From NCBI RefSeq assembly GCF_000716715.1, contig NZ_JNYJ01000093.1, positions 1 to 12,535 on the forward strand: DNA of 12,535 bases. Reading direction: 5' to 3'. A model generated the notes under the pieces. It did not search any database. It worked only from the letters and a program-made list of their open reading frames with translations, and was not told the DNA's origin. Source of the DNA: Dactylosporangium aurantiacum (lineage in GTDB: Bacteria > Actinomycetota > Actinomycetes > Mycobacteriales > Micromonosporaceae). Below are positions 1-7,063 of this stretch, piece by piece. The number at the start of each line of letters is the position of its first letter. The stretch's first letter is position 1. The translations under genes were made by a program, and so were the position numbers.

Positions 1-638
1 CCGTGGCCGTCACCGGCTGGAACGAGAAACGGCTCCGCGCTGCCGGCCGCCCTTACCAGGCGGTCCACACCCATCCCGCCTCCCACGCCGGCTACTACCC
101 GGGCGCCGAGCCGATGTCGCTCAAGCTGCTGTTCGACCCCGGCGACCGGCGGATTCTCGGCGCCCAGGCCGTCGGCGGTGCCGGCGTGGACAAGCGCATC
201 GACGTCCTGGCCACCGCGATGCGTGCCGGCCTGACCGCCGGCGAGCTCGCCGACCTCGAACTCGCCTACGCCCCCGCGTTCGGCTCGGCCAAGGACCCCG
301 TCAACATGCTCGGCTACATCGCCGACAACCTGATCACCGATGCCCAACGCACCGTCCAGTGGCATGAGCTTGACGCCGCCGTCACCGCCGGCGCCACCCT
401 GATCGACGTCCGCACCGAGGCCGAACACGCCGCCGGCCACATCCCAGACTCCCTCAACCTGCCCCTCGACACGCTCCGCGCGCGCCTGGACGAGCTTCCG
501 GACGGCGACCTCGTCGTCTACTGCCAGGTCGGCCAGCGCGGCCACACCGCCACCGTCCTGCTGACCGGCCTCGGCCGCCGGGCGGCCAACCTCGACGGCG
601 GCTACCGCACCTGGCACGCAGCCACCATCGACGGATAG
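1..638 (+). CDS. CoA-disulfide-reductase-like FAD/NAD oxidoreductase with C-terminal rhodanese domain (3' part)
   Basis: The visible 211 residues are the C-terminal part of a pyridine nucleotide-disulfide oxidoreductase. Residues 1-112 match the dimerisation domain, including the family signature AYAPAFGSAKDPVNM (89-102), where the usual AYAPPF has Ala for the second Pro. Residues about 118-208 form a rhodanese domain with LIDVR (133-137) and the active loop YCQVGQR with Cys174. This is the CoADR-RHD architecture, known to reduce CoA disulfides or persulfides/polysulfide in the cytoplasm. The FAD and NAD domains must lie upstream of the window. The GTG at base 3 is almost certainly an internal codon, because the frame is open to the edge. 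The stop is TAG at 636-638. No clear terminator follows. Confidence 0.9.
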   Translation, partial: VAVTGWNEKRLRAAGRPYQAVHTHPASHAGYYPGAEPMSLKLLFDPGDRRILGAQAVGGAGVDKRIDVLATAMRAGLTAGELADLELAYAPAFGSAKDPVNMLGYIADNLITDAQRTVQWHELDAAVTAGATLIDVRTEAEHAAGHIPDSLNLPLDTLRARLDELPDGDLVVYCQVGQRGHTATVLLTGLGRRAANLDGGYRTWHAATIDG

Positions 639-1534
639 GCGTCCGGCCTTGCCGCTGGCCTGCCTGCCTGACGCTGTGCATCGTGAACAGCGAACACGCA
701 TCCGTATGCCGCGTCGGTGCAGCGTGACCCGTGAGATCAGCACACCGCCGGGCAACGTACCGCCGGAACGGCCCACCGTCGCGGCTCCTCGGCCGGATCA
801 CGGTCAGCACCAGGAAGCCCCGCGGGCGGCGCGAACAACGTCGCCTCGTTGCGGAACCAGTGCTCGACTTCCCCTAATCATGGTCGACCAGCAGAGTCCG
901 TGCAGCGGTTGAAGCCGCGCCCCGGGCCATTTGCGGTTGCGGCGCGACCGCCGAGCCGTCATGACGGCGGAACCGGTCAGCGCCACGACGGTCGCGGCCA
1001 CCACCAGCGGCCTGGGTGCCGACCCACGCATTAACAACACCACCACGACGGTGTGCACCATCGCGCAGCCGGCCTGCTCGTTCACTGCGGCTGGCGCTGC
1101 GACGCCGAGCACGGCACAGACGTCACGGGCACCGTCAGCCGCGCGCGCCACGGACAGGACCGCATCGCGTGCTTCGACGCTGGTGACGGTGCCCTGAAGA
1201 TCATCGGGTTGTCGCCGGGCCGGTTCGGCGTGCCCGGCGGTTTGTATCCGCGGGTCATCGGCGGGGTCGCCGCCGGCGACGCGATCTGGAGCGTACGGTT
1301 CTGCGTCCCGGGCACCAAGGGGTTCGACGGCAGAGGGCATCGCCGCGCGGGTCGGCGCGCATCGACGAGGTCCGGGACCCGTGGCACGATTGACCCCTGG
1401 GGCGACCGGAACCGCCGGGCGTGCCACCCGAGCACGGCCGGAGGCGGGTGGCGGTGCGTGACCGCGCCGGACGAAAGGCATGCTGTCAGGATCAGCGGCC
1501 GCCGGCGCGGGCTGGGTGTCCGGAGGCGAGTGGT
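639..1534. other. 0.9-kb stretch without a convincing gene
   Basis: All frames are fairly open because of the GC content, but none shows a ribosome binding site with a recognisable domain. Two weak traces exist on the minus strand. One is a BON-like segment near 1091-1213 (separate entry). The other is a frame at about 740-885 reading VEHWFRNEATLF, which I cannot assign. A hydrophobic minus-strand stretch follows the BON-like part (about 960-1061). The stretch may be remnants of lost genes. Confidence 0.4.
1091..1213 (-). pseudogene. Possible BON-domain remnant
   Basis: The minus frame reads LQGTVTSVEARDAVLSVA, then ARDVCAVLGV. This resembles the second half of a BON domain (pattern L-x-GTV-x-S-x-x-x-R-x-x-A, then A-x-x-V, then a hydrophobic end). 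The preceding half, normally a strand ending in GVVTL, is not recognisable, and no start codon or ribosome site is evident. The downstream frame carries a hydrophobic segment with TVVVVLLM and VVAATVVALTG. It could be a decayed periplasmic or membrane-linked BON protein, or chance similarity in GC-rich DNA. Confidence 0.22.
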
Positions 1535-1582
1535 GACGCGGACATGGCGGGCGTTGGTGTGGTCCTCCGCCATGTCCGCGTC
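1535..1582 (-). terminator. Strong hairpin after the S8 protease gene
   Basis: A perfect 16-bp inverted repeat has arms at 1535-1550 (GACGCGGACATGGCGG) and 1567-1582, with a 16-nt loop. It begins 46 bp past the protease stop codon (1629-1631 on the minus strand). No U tract follows, which is usual for actinomycete terminators. Confidence 0.6.
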
Positions 1583-1628
1583 TGCGCTGCCTGAGGTCGA
1601 CTCCGAATGCCGGAGCCGTGCCGGTGCT

Positions 1629-3272
1629 CTACAGGGTGATCGTCCAACTGTCGACGTAGCCGACGTAGCCGCGGGTGGTGTCACGGACCCGGAGCTTCCA
1701 TCCGCCGTTGCGGTTGGCCCGGGACATATTGGTGTAGAACACGGCGTGGACGCCGGAGCCCTTGTCGCGGCGGTTCGCGGCCTTGAGCCGTCGCTTCGTG
1801 CCGTTCGGGGCGATGAGCTCGATGGTCAGGTCACCGCGGCGGGCGTGCTGGATGTGGACCTCGACGCGGGTGCGGGCGGATGCCTTGCCGGCGCAGCCAC
1901 CGACCCAGACGGCGTTCTGAACGGTTGAGCGGTCACGGATGGGCAGGTCGTTGCCGTTGGTCTTCTGCCAGCACGGGACTGGTGGCACATACGGGGCGAC
2001 GTACGGCGCCGGGGCCGGGGCGGCGACCGGGGCGGGCGCACTGACCGGTACGGCTACGGCCGATTGCGCGATGTGCAGCAGCCGGTTCGGCGTTGCGGTG
2101 CCAGGGCCGGTGATCTTGCCGGTGATGGCGTTCGCGGTCAGCTGGTGTTGGATCTGCGCAGGAGTTGCCGTCGGCTGGTCGGCGAGGACGAGCGCGGCCG
2201 CGCCGGTCACGTGCGGTGCCGCCATCGACGTGCCGCTCATCATGGCAGTGCCCGCGTCGCTGCTGCTGGATGCGGAGGTGATCGCGACACCGGGTGCGAA
2301 GAGGTCCACGCAGGCGCCGTAGTTGGAGAACGAGGCCCGCCGGTCGGCGCTGTCGCTGGCCGCGACGGTGATCGCCTCGCCGGCACGGGCCGGTGAGACG
2401 GTGCAGGCGTTGGTGTTGCTGTTGCCGGCGGCGACGACGTACGTGAGCCCGCTGGCGATCGAGGCACGGACGGCTTGGTCGAGCACGTCGCTGCCGCTGC
2501 CGCCGAGGCTCATGTTGACCACCGCGGGTTTGGTGGCGTGTGCGGTGATCCAGTCGATGCCGGCGATGATCTGGGAGTAGCTGCCGCTGCCGGTGCAGTC
2601 CAGTACCCGGACTCCGACGAGGTTGACGCGTTTGGCGACGCCGTACGTGGAGCCGCCGATGGTGCCGGCGACGTGTGTGCCGTGACCGTTGCAGTCCTGG
2701 GCGGTGGTGTCGTTGTCGATGAAGTCGTATCCGGACCGGGCCCGCCCGCCGAACTGGGTGTGGGTGGTGCGGATGCCGGTGTCCAGCACGTAGGCGGTCA
2801 CGTTCGCCGCCGTCGCCGGGTAGCTGTAGGCGCCGGACAGCGGCAGTGCGGGCTGGTCGATGCGGTCCAATCCCCACGGTGCGTGGCCCTGCACCTCGCT
2901 CACCGCGACGGCGCGGTCCTGCTGGACGTAGGCGACGGCCGGGTTGGCGGCGAGTCGCCGGGCCCGGGCCTCGGTGATCCGGACCGAGAAGCCTTTGACG
3001 GTGCGACTGAAAGCCTTGTCGGGTTTCCCACCGAACCGCTTGGCGAGACGATCCGCTGTGGCGGCGATACGGGCCGCGTCGGCGGTGTCGGCGGGGTTGT
3101 CGCGCAGTACGACGATGTACCGGTCCTTCAGGGCGCCAGCGCCGCCGGTGCCACGGATCGCGCCGTCGGCGTACGCCGGTGCGGCCTGCAGACTGCCGAG
3201 CAGAACGGCCACGACGCCGGCGGCACCCGTCGCTGTCCAACGGCGGGCCGCAGTGCGGGTGCGCTGCTGCAT
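1629..3272 (-). CDS. Secreted subtilisin-like serine protease (S8, proteinase-K/aqualysin type) with C-terminal P domain
   Basis: 547-residue pre-pro-protease. The ATG at 3272 is chosen because AGGAGG lies 6 nt before it; the in-frame ATG at 3278 abuts that site and is too close. Residues 1-36 form a signal peptide (Arg-rich start, [10 protein letters not shown] core, APAYA cleavage region). Residues 51-123 are an inhibitor-I9 propeptide (RYIVVLRD). Residues about 131-402 are the S8 domain, with catalytic Asp164 (VLDTG), His197 (NGHGTHVAG) and Ser349 ([10 protein letters not shown]) and oxyanion Asn284 (AAGN). An Ala/Pro/Val linker (404-433) leads to a P/pro-hormone-convertase-like domain (434-547: [13 protein letters not shown], ending YVDSWTITL). 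The family degrades extracellular protein. The gene is divergent from the GH73 hydrolase, with two inverted repeats between them. Confidence 0.95.
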   Translation of the reverse strand: MQQRTRTAARRWTATGAAGVVAVLLGSLQAAPAYADGAIRGTGGAGALKDRYIVVLRDNPADTADAARIAATADRLAKRFGGKPDKAFSRTVKGFSVRITEARARRLAANPAVAYVQQDRAVAVSEVQGHAPWGLDRIDQPALPLSGAYSYPATAANVTAYVLDTGIRTTHTQFGGRARSGYDFIDNDTTAQDCNGHGTHVAGTIGGSTYGVAKRVNLVGVRVLDCTGSGSYSQIIAGIDWITAHATKPAVVNMSLGGSGSDVLDQAVRASIASGLTYVVAAGNSNTNACTVSPARAGEAITVAASDSADRRASFSNYGACVDLFAPGVAITSASSSSDAGTAMMSGTSMAAPHVTGAAALVLADQPTATPAQIQHQLTANAITGKITGPGTATPNRLLHIAQSAVAVPVSAPAPVAAPAPAPYVAPYVPPVPCWQKTNGNDLPIRDRSTVQNAVWVGGCAGKASARTRVEVHIQHARRGDLTIELIAPNGTKRRLKAANRRDKGSGVHAVFYTNMSRANRNGGWKLRVRDTTRGYVGYVDSWTITL

Positions 3273-3348
3273 GAACATCCTCCTCACGCGGTAGTGCGAC
3301 ACCGCGAGCGCGCCGGTGCGCCGCCGCGGCGAAACGCCATCGACGGCG

Positions 3349-3368
3349 GGTGACCTTCCGTGGTCACC
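3349..3368. promoter_or_regulatory. Operator-like inverted repeat upstream of the protease
   Basis: GGTGACC (3349-3355), a 6-nt spacer and GGTCACC (3362-3368) form a perfect 7+7 repeat. It lies 77-96 bp upstream of the protease ATG, inside the divergent protease/GH73 region. The geometry fits a dimeric regulator, but the regulator cannot be named from sequence. Confidence 0.4.
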
Positions 3369-3420
3369 ATGCGCAAGCTCCACCATGGGTTGCGGTGGCT
3401 GCGTCCTGATATGCCGTGCG

Positions 3421-3439
3421 GGTGCAACCACGTTGCACC
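3421..3439. promoter_or_regulatory. Second operator-like inverted repeat in the protease/GH73 divergent region
   Basis: GGTGCAA (3421-3427), CCACG and TTGCACC (3433-3439) form a perfect 7+7 repeat with a 5-nt spacer. It sits 150 bp upstream of the protease start and 252 bp upstream of the GH73 start. A loose -10-like GATACT (3444-3449) follows on the plus strand, without a good -35. Confidence 0.4.
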
Positions 3440-3691
3440 GTGCGATACTGGCTGGTTCCCGCCGCCACGTCCCGTGCTGCTCGAATGCCGTTTCCGAGGC
3501 CACGTGCACAGCGGTGCAGCCGGCGACTCGAGCGCAGAAGCAGCTCGGCGCTCATCGGTGCAGTGATCGGGCGGGCCGAGCATCGGCGGTGGTGGTGGCT
3601 ACCGGGTCGCAACGGTGCGGAGACGGCGTCCGCAACTGCTGCTGCGGACCTTGGGGAGGTCCATTGCCCCGGCCCGAAAGCTTGCCGACTC
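3440..3691 (+). promoter_or_regulatory. Leader/upstream region of the GH73 hydrolase
   Basis: About 250 bp precede the chosen GH73 start without a clear gene. A small perfect hairpin (GGACCT at 3646-3651, AGGTCC at 3657-3662) lies 29 nt before the start codon. No good Shine-Dalgarno sequence is seen next to the ATG; the nearest purine run is GAAAG at 3675-3679. An open frame continues upstream to about 3416, but it codes no recognisable domain and a secretion signal begins only at 3692. Confidence 0.3.
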
Positions 3692-4576
3692 ATGTTGCAC
3701 GTCATAACAAAGCTTGTTCTTGCTCCCGCACTTGCTCTGACGGTGACCGGCGCTGTGCTTGCTGTCGAGGTGGCGCCCGCCGAGGCTGCTGTCGCCACGG
3801 TTCGGGTCAGCGGCAAACTGAACGTCCGCAGCGCACCGACGGGCTATTCCTCACTCACCCGGTACATGCGCAACAACCAGAAGATCACCGTGACCTGCCG
3901 GGTCACCGGCCAGTACGTGCGCGGCAAGGTGCGCCGCACCGCGCAGTGGGACCGCACGATGCTCGGCGACTGGGTCTCGCACGCCTATGTGGCAGGCAAC
4001 CCGCGGCTGCCGGTCTGCGCGCCCCCGCCGCCCCCGCCCCAACCGGCGCCGCCGCCGGTCGTCGCCGCGCCTGTCGCCGTGCCGATGGGGCCGATCGCGA
4101 AGCTCACCCCAGTGCAGTTCCTGGCCAAATACGGCCCTTCGGCGCAGCAGAGTCAGCGGGACACCGGCGTGCCGGCGTCCGTCACCCTGGCCCAGGCGAT
4201 CCTGGAATCGGGGTGGGGCAGCAGCGGACTCACCGCACAGCACAACAACTTCTTCGGCATGAAGTGCTTCAACAACAACCCCGGATCGTACGCCAGCGGT
4301 TGCGCCTCATGGGCGACCACCGAATGCGCCGCCGGGGTGTGCTACCCGACGACCGCGTCGTTCCGCACCTATCCCGGTGCGGCTGAGTCGTTCCGCGACC
4401 ACGGCATGGCACTGAAGACCCTGGCGAGATACGCCCCGGCCTTTCAGTACACGAACAACCCGAACCAGTTCGCCGCAGCCGTCCACAAAGGCGGATACGC
4501 CACCGACCCGCTGTACACCGACAAGCTCGTCGGCATCATGATCAAATACAATCTGTACCAGTACGACGTCGCCTGA
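3692..4576 (+). CDS. Secreted cell-wall hydrolase: SH3b domain plus GH73 N-acetylglucosaminidase
   Basis: 294 residues from the ATG at 3692, chosen because a signal peptide begins there (hydrophobic 5-26, APAEAA near 28-33). Residues about 36-101 form a bacterial SH3 domain (LNVRSAPTGYSSL, ending WVSHAYV). A poly-Pro linker follows (110-131). Residues about 139-294 are a FlgJ-like glucosaminidase domain: VTLAQAILESGWG with the catalytic Glu172, HNNFFGMK, FRTYPGAAESFRDHG and YATDPLYTDKLVGIM. It probably cleaves the glycan strands of peptidoglycan outside the cell, with SH3b aiding wall binding. Cysteines 192, 204, 212 and 217 could form disulfides. The start lacks a strong ribosome site, so an upstream start is possible. 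A transposase relic begins within about 10 bp of the stop. Confidence 0.9.
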   Translation: MLHVITKLVLAPALALTVTGAVLAVEVAPAEAAVATVRVSGKLNVRSAPTGYSSLTRYMRNNQKITVTCRVTGQYVRGKVRRTAQWDRTMLGDWVSHAYVAGNPRLPVCAPPPPPPQPAPPPVVAAPVAVPMGPIAKLTPVQFLAKYGPSAQQSQRDTGVPASVTLAQAILESGWGSSGLTAQHNNFFGMKCFNNNPGSYASGCASWATTECAAGVCYPTTASFRTYPGAAESFRDHGMALKTLARYAPAFQYTNNPNQFAAAVHKGGYATDPLYTDKLVGIMIKYNLYQYDVA

Positions 4577-4584
4577 TAACCGCT

Positions 4585-4800
4585 CGGACCTGTGGCCGTA
4601 AGGCGTTGTCGCTGTTGCTGACTGCTGGGCGTCGTGGTGACAGCCCGCAGTTCGTGCCGGTGCTGGAACGGATCCGAGTGCCCGGCCTCGGTCCTGGCCG
4701 GCCGCGGACCCGCCTGCCCGGACCGGGTCCTGGCCGACAAGGCGTACGCGGGCAAAGACAACCGGGCCTAGCGGTACCTCCCGCCGAGGGTCGGGGTCTG
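4585..4800 (+). mobile_element. Degenerate IS5-family transposase fragment
   Basis: Frame 1 from about 4597 reads KALSLLLTAG, RRGDSPQFVPVLERIRVPG and PGRPRTR, which matches the middle of IS5-type DDE transposases (usual form: LSLVLTPGQRGD, then RVPRxGxGRPRTRPD). At 4711-4720 a net +1 shift moves the match to another frame, which reads PDRVLADKAYAGKDNRA. That frame hits a TAG stop (4769-4771) and continues weakly as RYL. There is no start, no N-terminal third and no C-terminal catalytic Glu region. No terminal inverted repeats or target duplication were found. It is a dead relic. Confidence 0.75.
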
Positions 4801-5070
4801 CATGCTCACCTCCTGATCGGCGCCGTAAGCACCGGGACGCGACTCACCGCTTCGGTACCCACGCTGTCAGCGGTTCGTGCGGAAGCCGACGAATTGACAT
4901 GCGACTGTCACAGGGCGCTCCGCGGCGCCGTACTGCTTGCTGTACCGCCGGCGCACGCCCGTGCCATGGGCGAGGAGCTGGCGTCCAGGGCCACAGGGCC
5001 GTTCCGTCCGCAAGTCCGATCATGTCCGATCCACGGTCCGCCGCCGGGGTGACAGTCGCTGCACTTTCCA
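4801..5070. other. No gene recognised
   Basis: Between the transposase relic and the regulatory element at 5071 I see no domain and no ribosome site. Long frames on both strands look like GC-driven noise. They may include further unrecognisable insertion-sequence debris. Confidence 0.35.
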
Positions 5071-5100
5071 TGTATGCATGCAACGATTGCTGTGTGCCGA
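5071..5100 (+). promoter_or_regulatory. Shared upstream element, copy A (before first DUF3040 gene)
   Basis: TGTATGCATGCAA starts at 5071, followed by ATTG at 5086-5089 and GTGCCGA at 5094-5100. It matches copy B at 6924-6953 at 22 of 30 positions without gaps. The core is near-palindromic (arms TGTA/TGCA around TGCA). It is clearly AT-richer than its surroundings. Confidence 0.5.
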
Positions 5101-5206
5101 CAACCGTATCGACTGCGTCGTTGCGGCGTAGCGGCCGGAGGTCGACTCCGTCAGGGACAAGCTGCCGTCCTGGGACCAGGAGTGCCTGATCGAGCCGGCT
5201 GCGCGG

Positions 5207-5446
5207 ATGCGCGACGGCGAATTCGAGCCTGCTGCCGGGCCCGGCAGCCGTCGCCCTGTCGCGGAACATCAGTGTCGCTGTGGAGCGGCGGTGACGGCCG
5301 CTGCGCTGGCAGCGGTGGTGCTGACCGTCGGAGTGTGGGTGTGGCTGGGCTGGTTCGTGGGTCTCCTGCTGACGCTCAAGGCCGTCGCCGCTGTCGTGCT
5401 GCTGGGCGGTGACGGCGACGCTGACGAGGAGCCGTCGGCGATCTGA
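5207..5446 (+). CDS. Small DUF3040-like membrane protein, N terminus apparently lost
   Basis: 79 residues from the ATG at 5207. The tail carries WVWLGWFVGLLLTLKA and ends DEEPSAI, parallel to the intact DUF3040 protein at 7060-7371 (MWLWLGWFVAAMFGLE, ending DPEASAI). Similarity extends upstream of this ATG in the same frame: SWDQECLIE (from 5168) aligns with SWRPEERAVLAEIE of the paralogue. That part has no ATG, GTG or TTG start, and a TAG stands at 5129-5131. Two hydrophobic segments (about residues 28-45 and 47-66) suggest a membrane protein. Function of DUF3040 is unknown. It is either a shortened gene or a decayed copy. It converges on the ribbon gene ending at 5532. Confidence 0.5.
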   Translation: MRDGEFEPAAGPGSRRPVAEHQCRCGAAVTAAALAAVVLTVGVWVWLGWFVGLLLTLKAVAAVVLLGGDGDADEEPSAI

Positions 5447-5529
5447 GCCGGCGGCCTCCGGGTGCCGGTTGGATGCGATGCCCGTGGGGCAGTCCTGGTG
5501 AACACCGGCGACATGTGCGCCGACCGTCA

Positions 5530-5562
5530 CGTTACGTTCGGCCGCTGCCGGACGACGTAACG
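5530..5562. terminator. Bidirectional hairpin between convergent genes
   Basis: Perfect 8-bp arms CGTTACGT (5530-5537) and ACGTAACG (5555-5562), with an inner CGGC/GCCG pair. The hairpin contains the TAA stop of the minus-strand ribbon gene (5532-5534) and lies 83 bp after the DUF3040 stop. It could end transcripts from both sides. Confidence 0.5.
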
Positions 5563-5786
5563 GCGCCGACGTCACCTCCGGCGACCGAGGTCGCGGTGCG
5601 CTGCAGGCATCTCGGGCAACGGTGCGGTCCGGCCGCGCGCGGATCTCCGACCCAGCCGTACCGGCTGAACTGCTGCCAGGCCAGCTCCCAACTGCGCAGA
5701 TGCGCGCGCAGCAGGCCGGCGATCAATCCGCAGTCGTCGCAGACGAGGCTGAAGTCGCTGCCGTCCGGCGCGTCCGACATCGTCAT
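5532..5786 (-). CDS. Small CX2C-X37-CX2C zinc-ribbon-like protein of unknown function
   Basis: 84 residues. The start at 5786 has GGAGG about 10 nt upstream, with an in-frame second ATG 6 nt later. Cysteines at 16, 19, 57 and 60 (CDDC and CPRC) suggest one metal site. Between them lie SWELAWQQF and GWVGDPRAAGPH. The same pattern, with cysteines at exactly the same residue numbers, forms the N terminus of the STAS fusion protein at 9646-10275. Residues after 62 are low-complexity. I do not recognise a named family. The start codon overlaps (ATGA) the end of the frame restored from the PRC-barrel gene, suggesting translational coupling. In the unshifted frame there is no stop between this protein and the PRC barrel, so an automated call could fuse them. 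Confidence 0.7.
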   Translation of the reverse strand: MTMSDAPDGSDFSLVCDDCGLIAGLLRAHLRSWELAWQQFSRYGWVGDPRAAGPHRCPRCLQRTATSVAGGDVGAVTSSGSGRT

Positions 5787-6368
5787 GTCCGGTCTTCCTC
5801 CGTGCGCTCGCGCCGACCCTGTCGACGCAGATCGGTGAACCGCCACCATGCTGCTCGTGCGGCATGGCGGCGATTCCACGGAAATGTGACGGTTCGACGA
5901 CAACCGGCGGCTCGTGCCTCGTCCCACCGTCCAACTGCGCCGGGTCGGTGTGCCGGGTGCCGGCCCTGCGTCCGGCACCGGGCACCCGGCACACGCTGTG
6001 CGCCGCGGTACGTGCCGGCGAGATAGTGGGCGACCACGTCGTAGTAGTGGGGTCGGCCGAAGCCTTTCGGGGCCGTAGTCCGGCGAGTCGTGCAGCTGTG
6101 ACTCGGTCCGGTCCAGCCGGACGACGCCGGTCGCGCAGTCCACGCCTTCGACGGTGCCGCCCGGCAGCATCATCCTGCGGCCGGGAATCCATGCGCCGTT
6201 GTCCACCACCAGGCAGGTGGTGCCGAGCTGGGCGCTGTCCTCGGCGACCGTGCCGATCGTGCGTTCGGTGGCGCGGACTTCGAAGCCGGCCAGGTGCTGT
6301 GTTCCGGTGGTCACGGCGGTTGCGATGCCGGTCCGCCAATGCCATACGTCATAAGGGTTTTTGAACAC
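5783..6368 (-). CDS. PRC-barrel domain protein with apparent frameshift
   Basis: GTG start at 6368, preceded by GGGAGGAG at 8 nt. Residues 1-100 include NPYDVWHWR, LAGFEVRATERTIGTVAED, the conserved-looking GAWIPGRRMMLPGGTV and a DSPDYGP end, typical of actinobacterial PRC-barrel proteins of about 110-140 residues. After residue 100 the family-like tail (KGFGRPHYYDVVAHYLAGTY) is found one base out of frame. Removing one G from the GGGG run at 6069-6072 (plus strand) restores it, and the restored frame runs to a TGA at 5783-5785 that overlaps the next gene. As written, the frame instead stays open to 5532. PRC barrels often bind RNA or sit in stress or photosynthetic assemblies; no role can be assigned here. 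The restored tail beyond LAGTY is Arg-rich and overlaps two hairpins, so the true end may be earlier. Confidence 0.6.
5840..5873 (-). repeat. Hairpin upstream of the ribbon gene
   Basis: Arms at 5840-5851 and 5862-5873 pair over 12 bp on the minus-strand RNA with two G-U pairs (core GCCATGC/GCATGGT) and a 10-nt loop. It lies 54 bp before the ribbon-protein start. It could be a terminator or attenuator between the PRC and ribbon genes. Confidence 0.4.
5948..5994 (-). repeat. GC-rich inverted repeat in the PRC gene tail
   Basis: A perfect 14-bp repeat: GTGTGCCGGGTGCC (5948-5961) and its complement (5981-5994), with a 19-nt loop. A competing inner stem (GGTGCCGG/CCGGCACC) can form instead. The position just after the conserved PRC tail suggests a terminator or switch for that transcript. 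Confidence 0.45.
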
Positions 6369-6505
6369 GGGTGTTGCTCCTCCCAGCGTTTGACGAAGTC
6401 GCGGACAGGCTCCGTCCGGCGCCACCGGTTGCGGCCGGGGTATCTGGGCCCGCCCGCTCCCTGCGCGAAGGCCTCGAGACCACCGTGCGTTCTGCGTGTG
6501 GAGCG

Positions 6506-6841
6506 TCATGTCAGGTCCTTGCCGGCTTCGGTCAGGCAGAGCCAGACCGGTCGGCGGTCGTCCTCCCGGTGAAACCGCCGGATCAGGTGCCGCCGGGTCA
6601 GCCGGTCACACATCCTGGTCACGGTCGACGGCGCGATATTGAGCTGTCGGGCCAGGTCGACGCTGCGCTGAGGGCCACTGGAAGCCAGGATCACGAGAGT
6701 CCGGTACTGCTGCAACGTCACGTCGGCATCGAGCTGGCTGAGGTTTCGGGCCGCGAGTGCGACCATCGCCCGGCTGACCGACAACAGCGCGTCAACGAGC
6801 CCATCGTCGGGCGTGTCCGGGGAAGCGGGAGTCCGTGGCAC
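6506..6841 (-). CDS. MarR-family transcriptional regulator, C-terminally truncated
   Basis: 111 residues from the GTG at 6841, the best in-frame start although without a strong ribosome site; a TTG slightly upstream is possible. Winged helix: VTLQQYRTLVILASSG, SVDLARQLNIAPSTVTRMCDR (recognition helix about 69-81) and wing RRFHREDDRRPVWLCLTEAG. It ends at LTEAGKDLT, about 30 residues short of the usual 140-150, so the C-terminal dimerisation helices are missing. In the same frame beyond the stop, 6449-6485 reads GGLEAFAQGAGG, which resembles a MarR C-terminal helix. This suggests an internal deletion that created the TGA. It is divergent from the DUF3040 gene, with element B between them. The TGA overlaps an ATG (6507-6509) in frame with the PRC gene. 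Confidence 0.75.
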   Translation of the reverse strand: MPRTPASPDTPDDGLVDALLSVSRAMVALAARNLSQLDADVTLQQYRTLVILASSGPQRSVDLARQLNIAPSTVTRMCDRLTRRHLIRRFHREDDRRPVWLCLTEAGKDLT

Positions 6842-6923
6842 CAGACAATAGTGGCATGGCTGCAACTGTCCGGTGAGCCATGCCCTACGCGCCGGACCTC
6901 GACGTGACCTGACGACACCAGAT

Positions 6924-6953
6924 TGTATATATGCAAATATTGTATGGTGCTGA
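6924..6953 (+). promoter_or_regulatory. Shared upstream element, copy B (MarR/DUF3040 divergent region)
   Basis: TTGTATATATGCAA (6923-6936) is a near-palindrome, TTGYA-N4-TRCAA. It is followed by ATTG (6939-6942) and GTGCTGA (6947-6953). 22 of 30 bases match copy A. TATGGT (6943-6948) could be a -10 for a start near 6955. Such an AT-rich palindrome between a MarR gene and its divergent neighbour is a natural autoregulatory site. The 5-4-5 spacing also resembles FNR/CRP sites. Confidence 0.55.
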
Positions 6954-6955
6954 GC

Positions 6956-7063
6956 ATGGTGACGGTTGCCGCTTCGACATCCCGACGCTTCTCCTGCGCG
7001 TCGGTGACCGATCAGGGTCCCAGCGTGCAGCGGTACGACGCCCACCCGGTCGGTGGGCGGTGA
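6956..7063 (+). CDS. Possible short leader peptide before DUF3040
   Basis: A 35-codon frame runs from the ATG at 6956, directly after element B, to a TGA at 7061-7063. The stop overlaps the GTG start of the DUF3040 gene (GTGA, 7060-7063). It has no ribosome site but could be leaderless if transcription starts near 6955. The peptide (begins MVTVAASTSRRF) resembles nothing known. It may be chance. Confidence 0.22.
   Translation: MVTVAASTSRRFSCASVTDQGPSVQRYDAHPVGGR

Noticed and set aside
1053..1928. 291-codon plus-strand frame over the protease 3' end
   Set aside because: No ribosome site and no domain; its second half is antisense to the P domain.
1933..3240. 435-codon minus-strand frame inside the protease gene
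   Set aside because: It overlaps the S8 protease in another frame, is Arg-rich without any domain, and has the look of a GC-driven shadow.
3600..3691. Cyclic-di-AMP (ydaO-type) riboswitch before the SH3b/GH73 gene
   Set aside because: Such riboswitches often precede actinobacterial wall hydrolases, and CCCGAAAGCTTGCC faintly resembles the conserved 3' end, but the other conserved blocks are missing. A covariance-model search would decide.
4801..4960. Continuation of the IS5 transposase to its C-terminal end
   Set aside because: I looked for the RLK-type C-terminal pattern in three frames and found only chance-like fragments; no terminal repeats were seen.
4844..5575. 243-codon minus-strand frame over the region after the transposase relic
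   Set aside because: It lacks a domain and a ribosome site and is antisense to the DUF3040-like tail, which has a recognisable paralogue.
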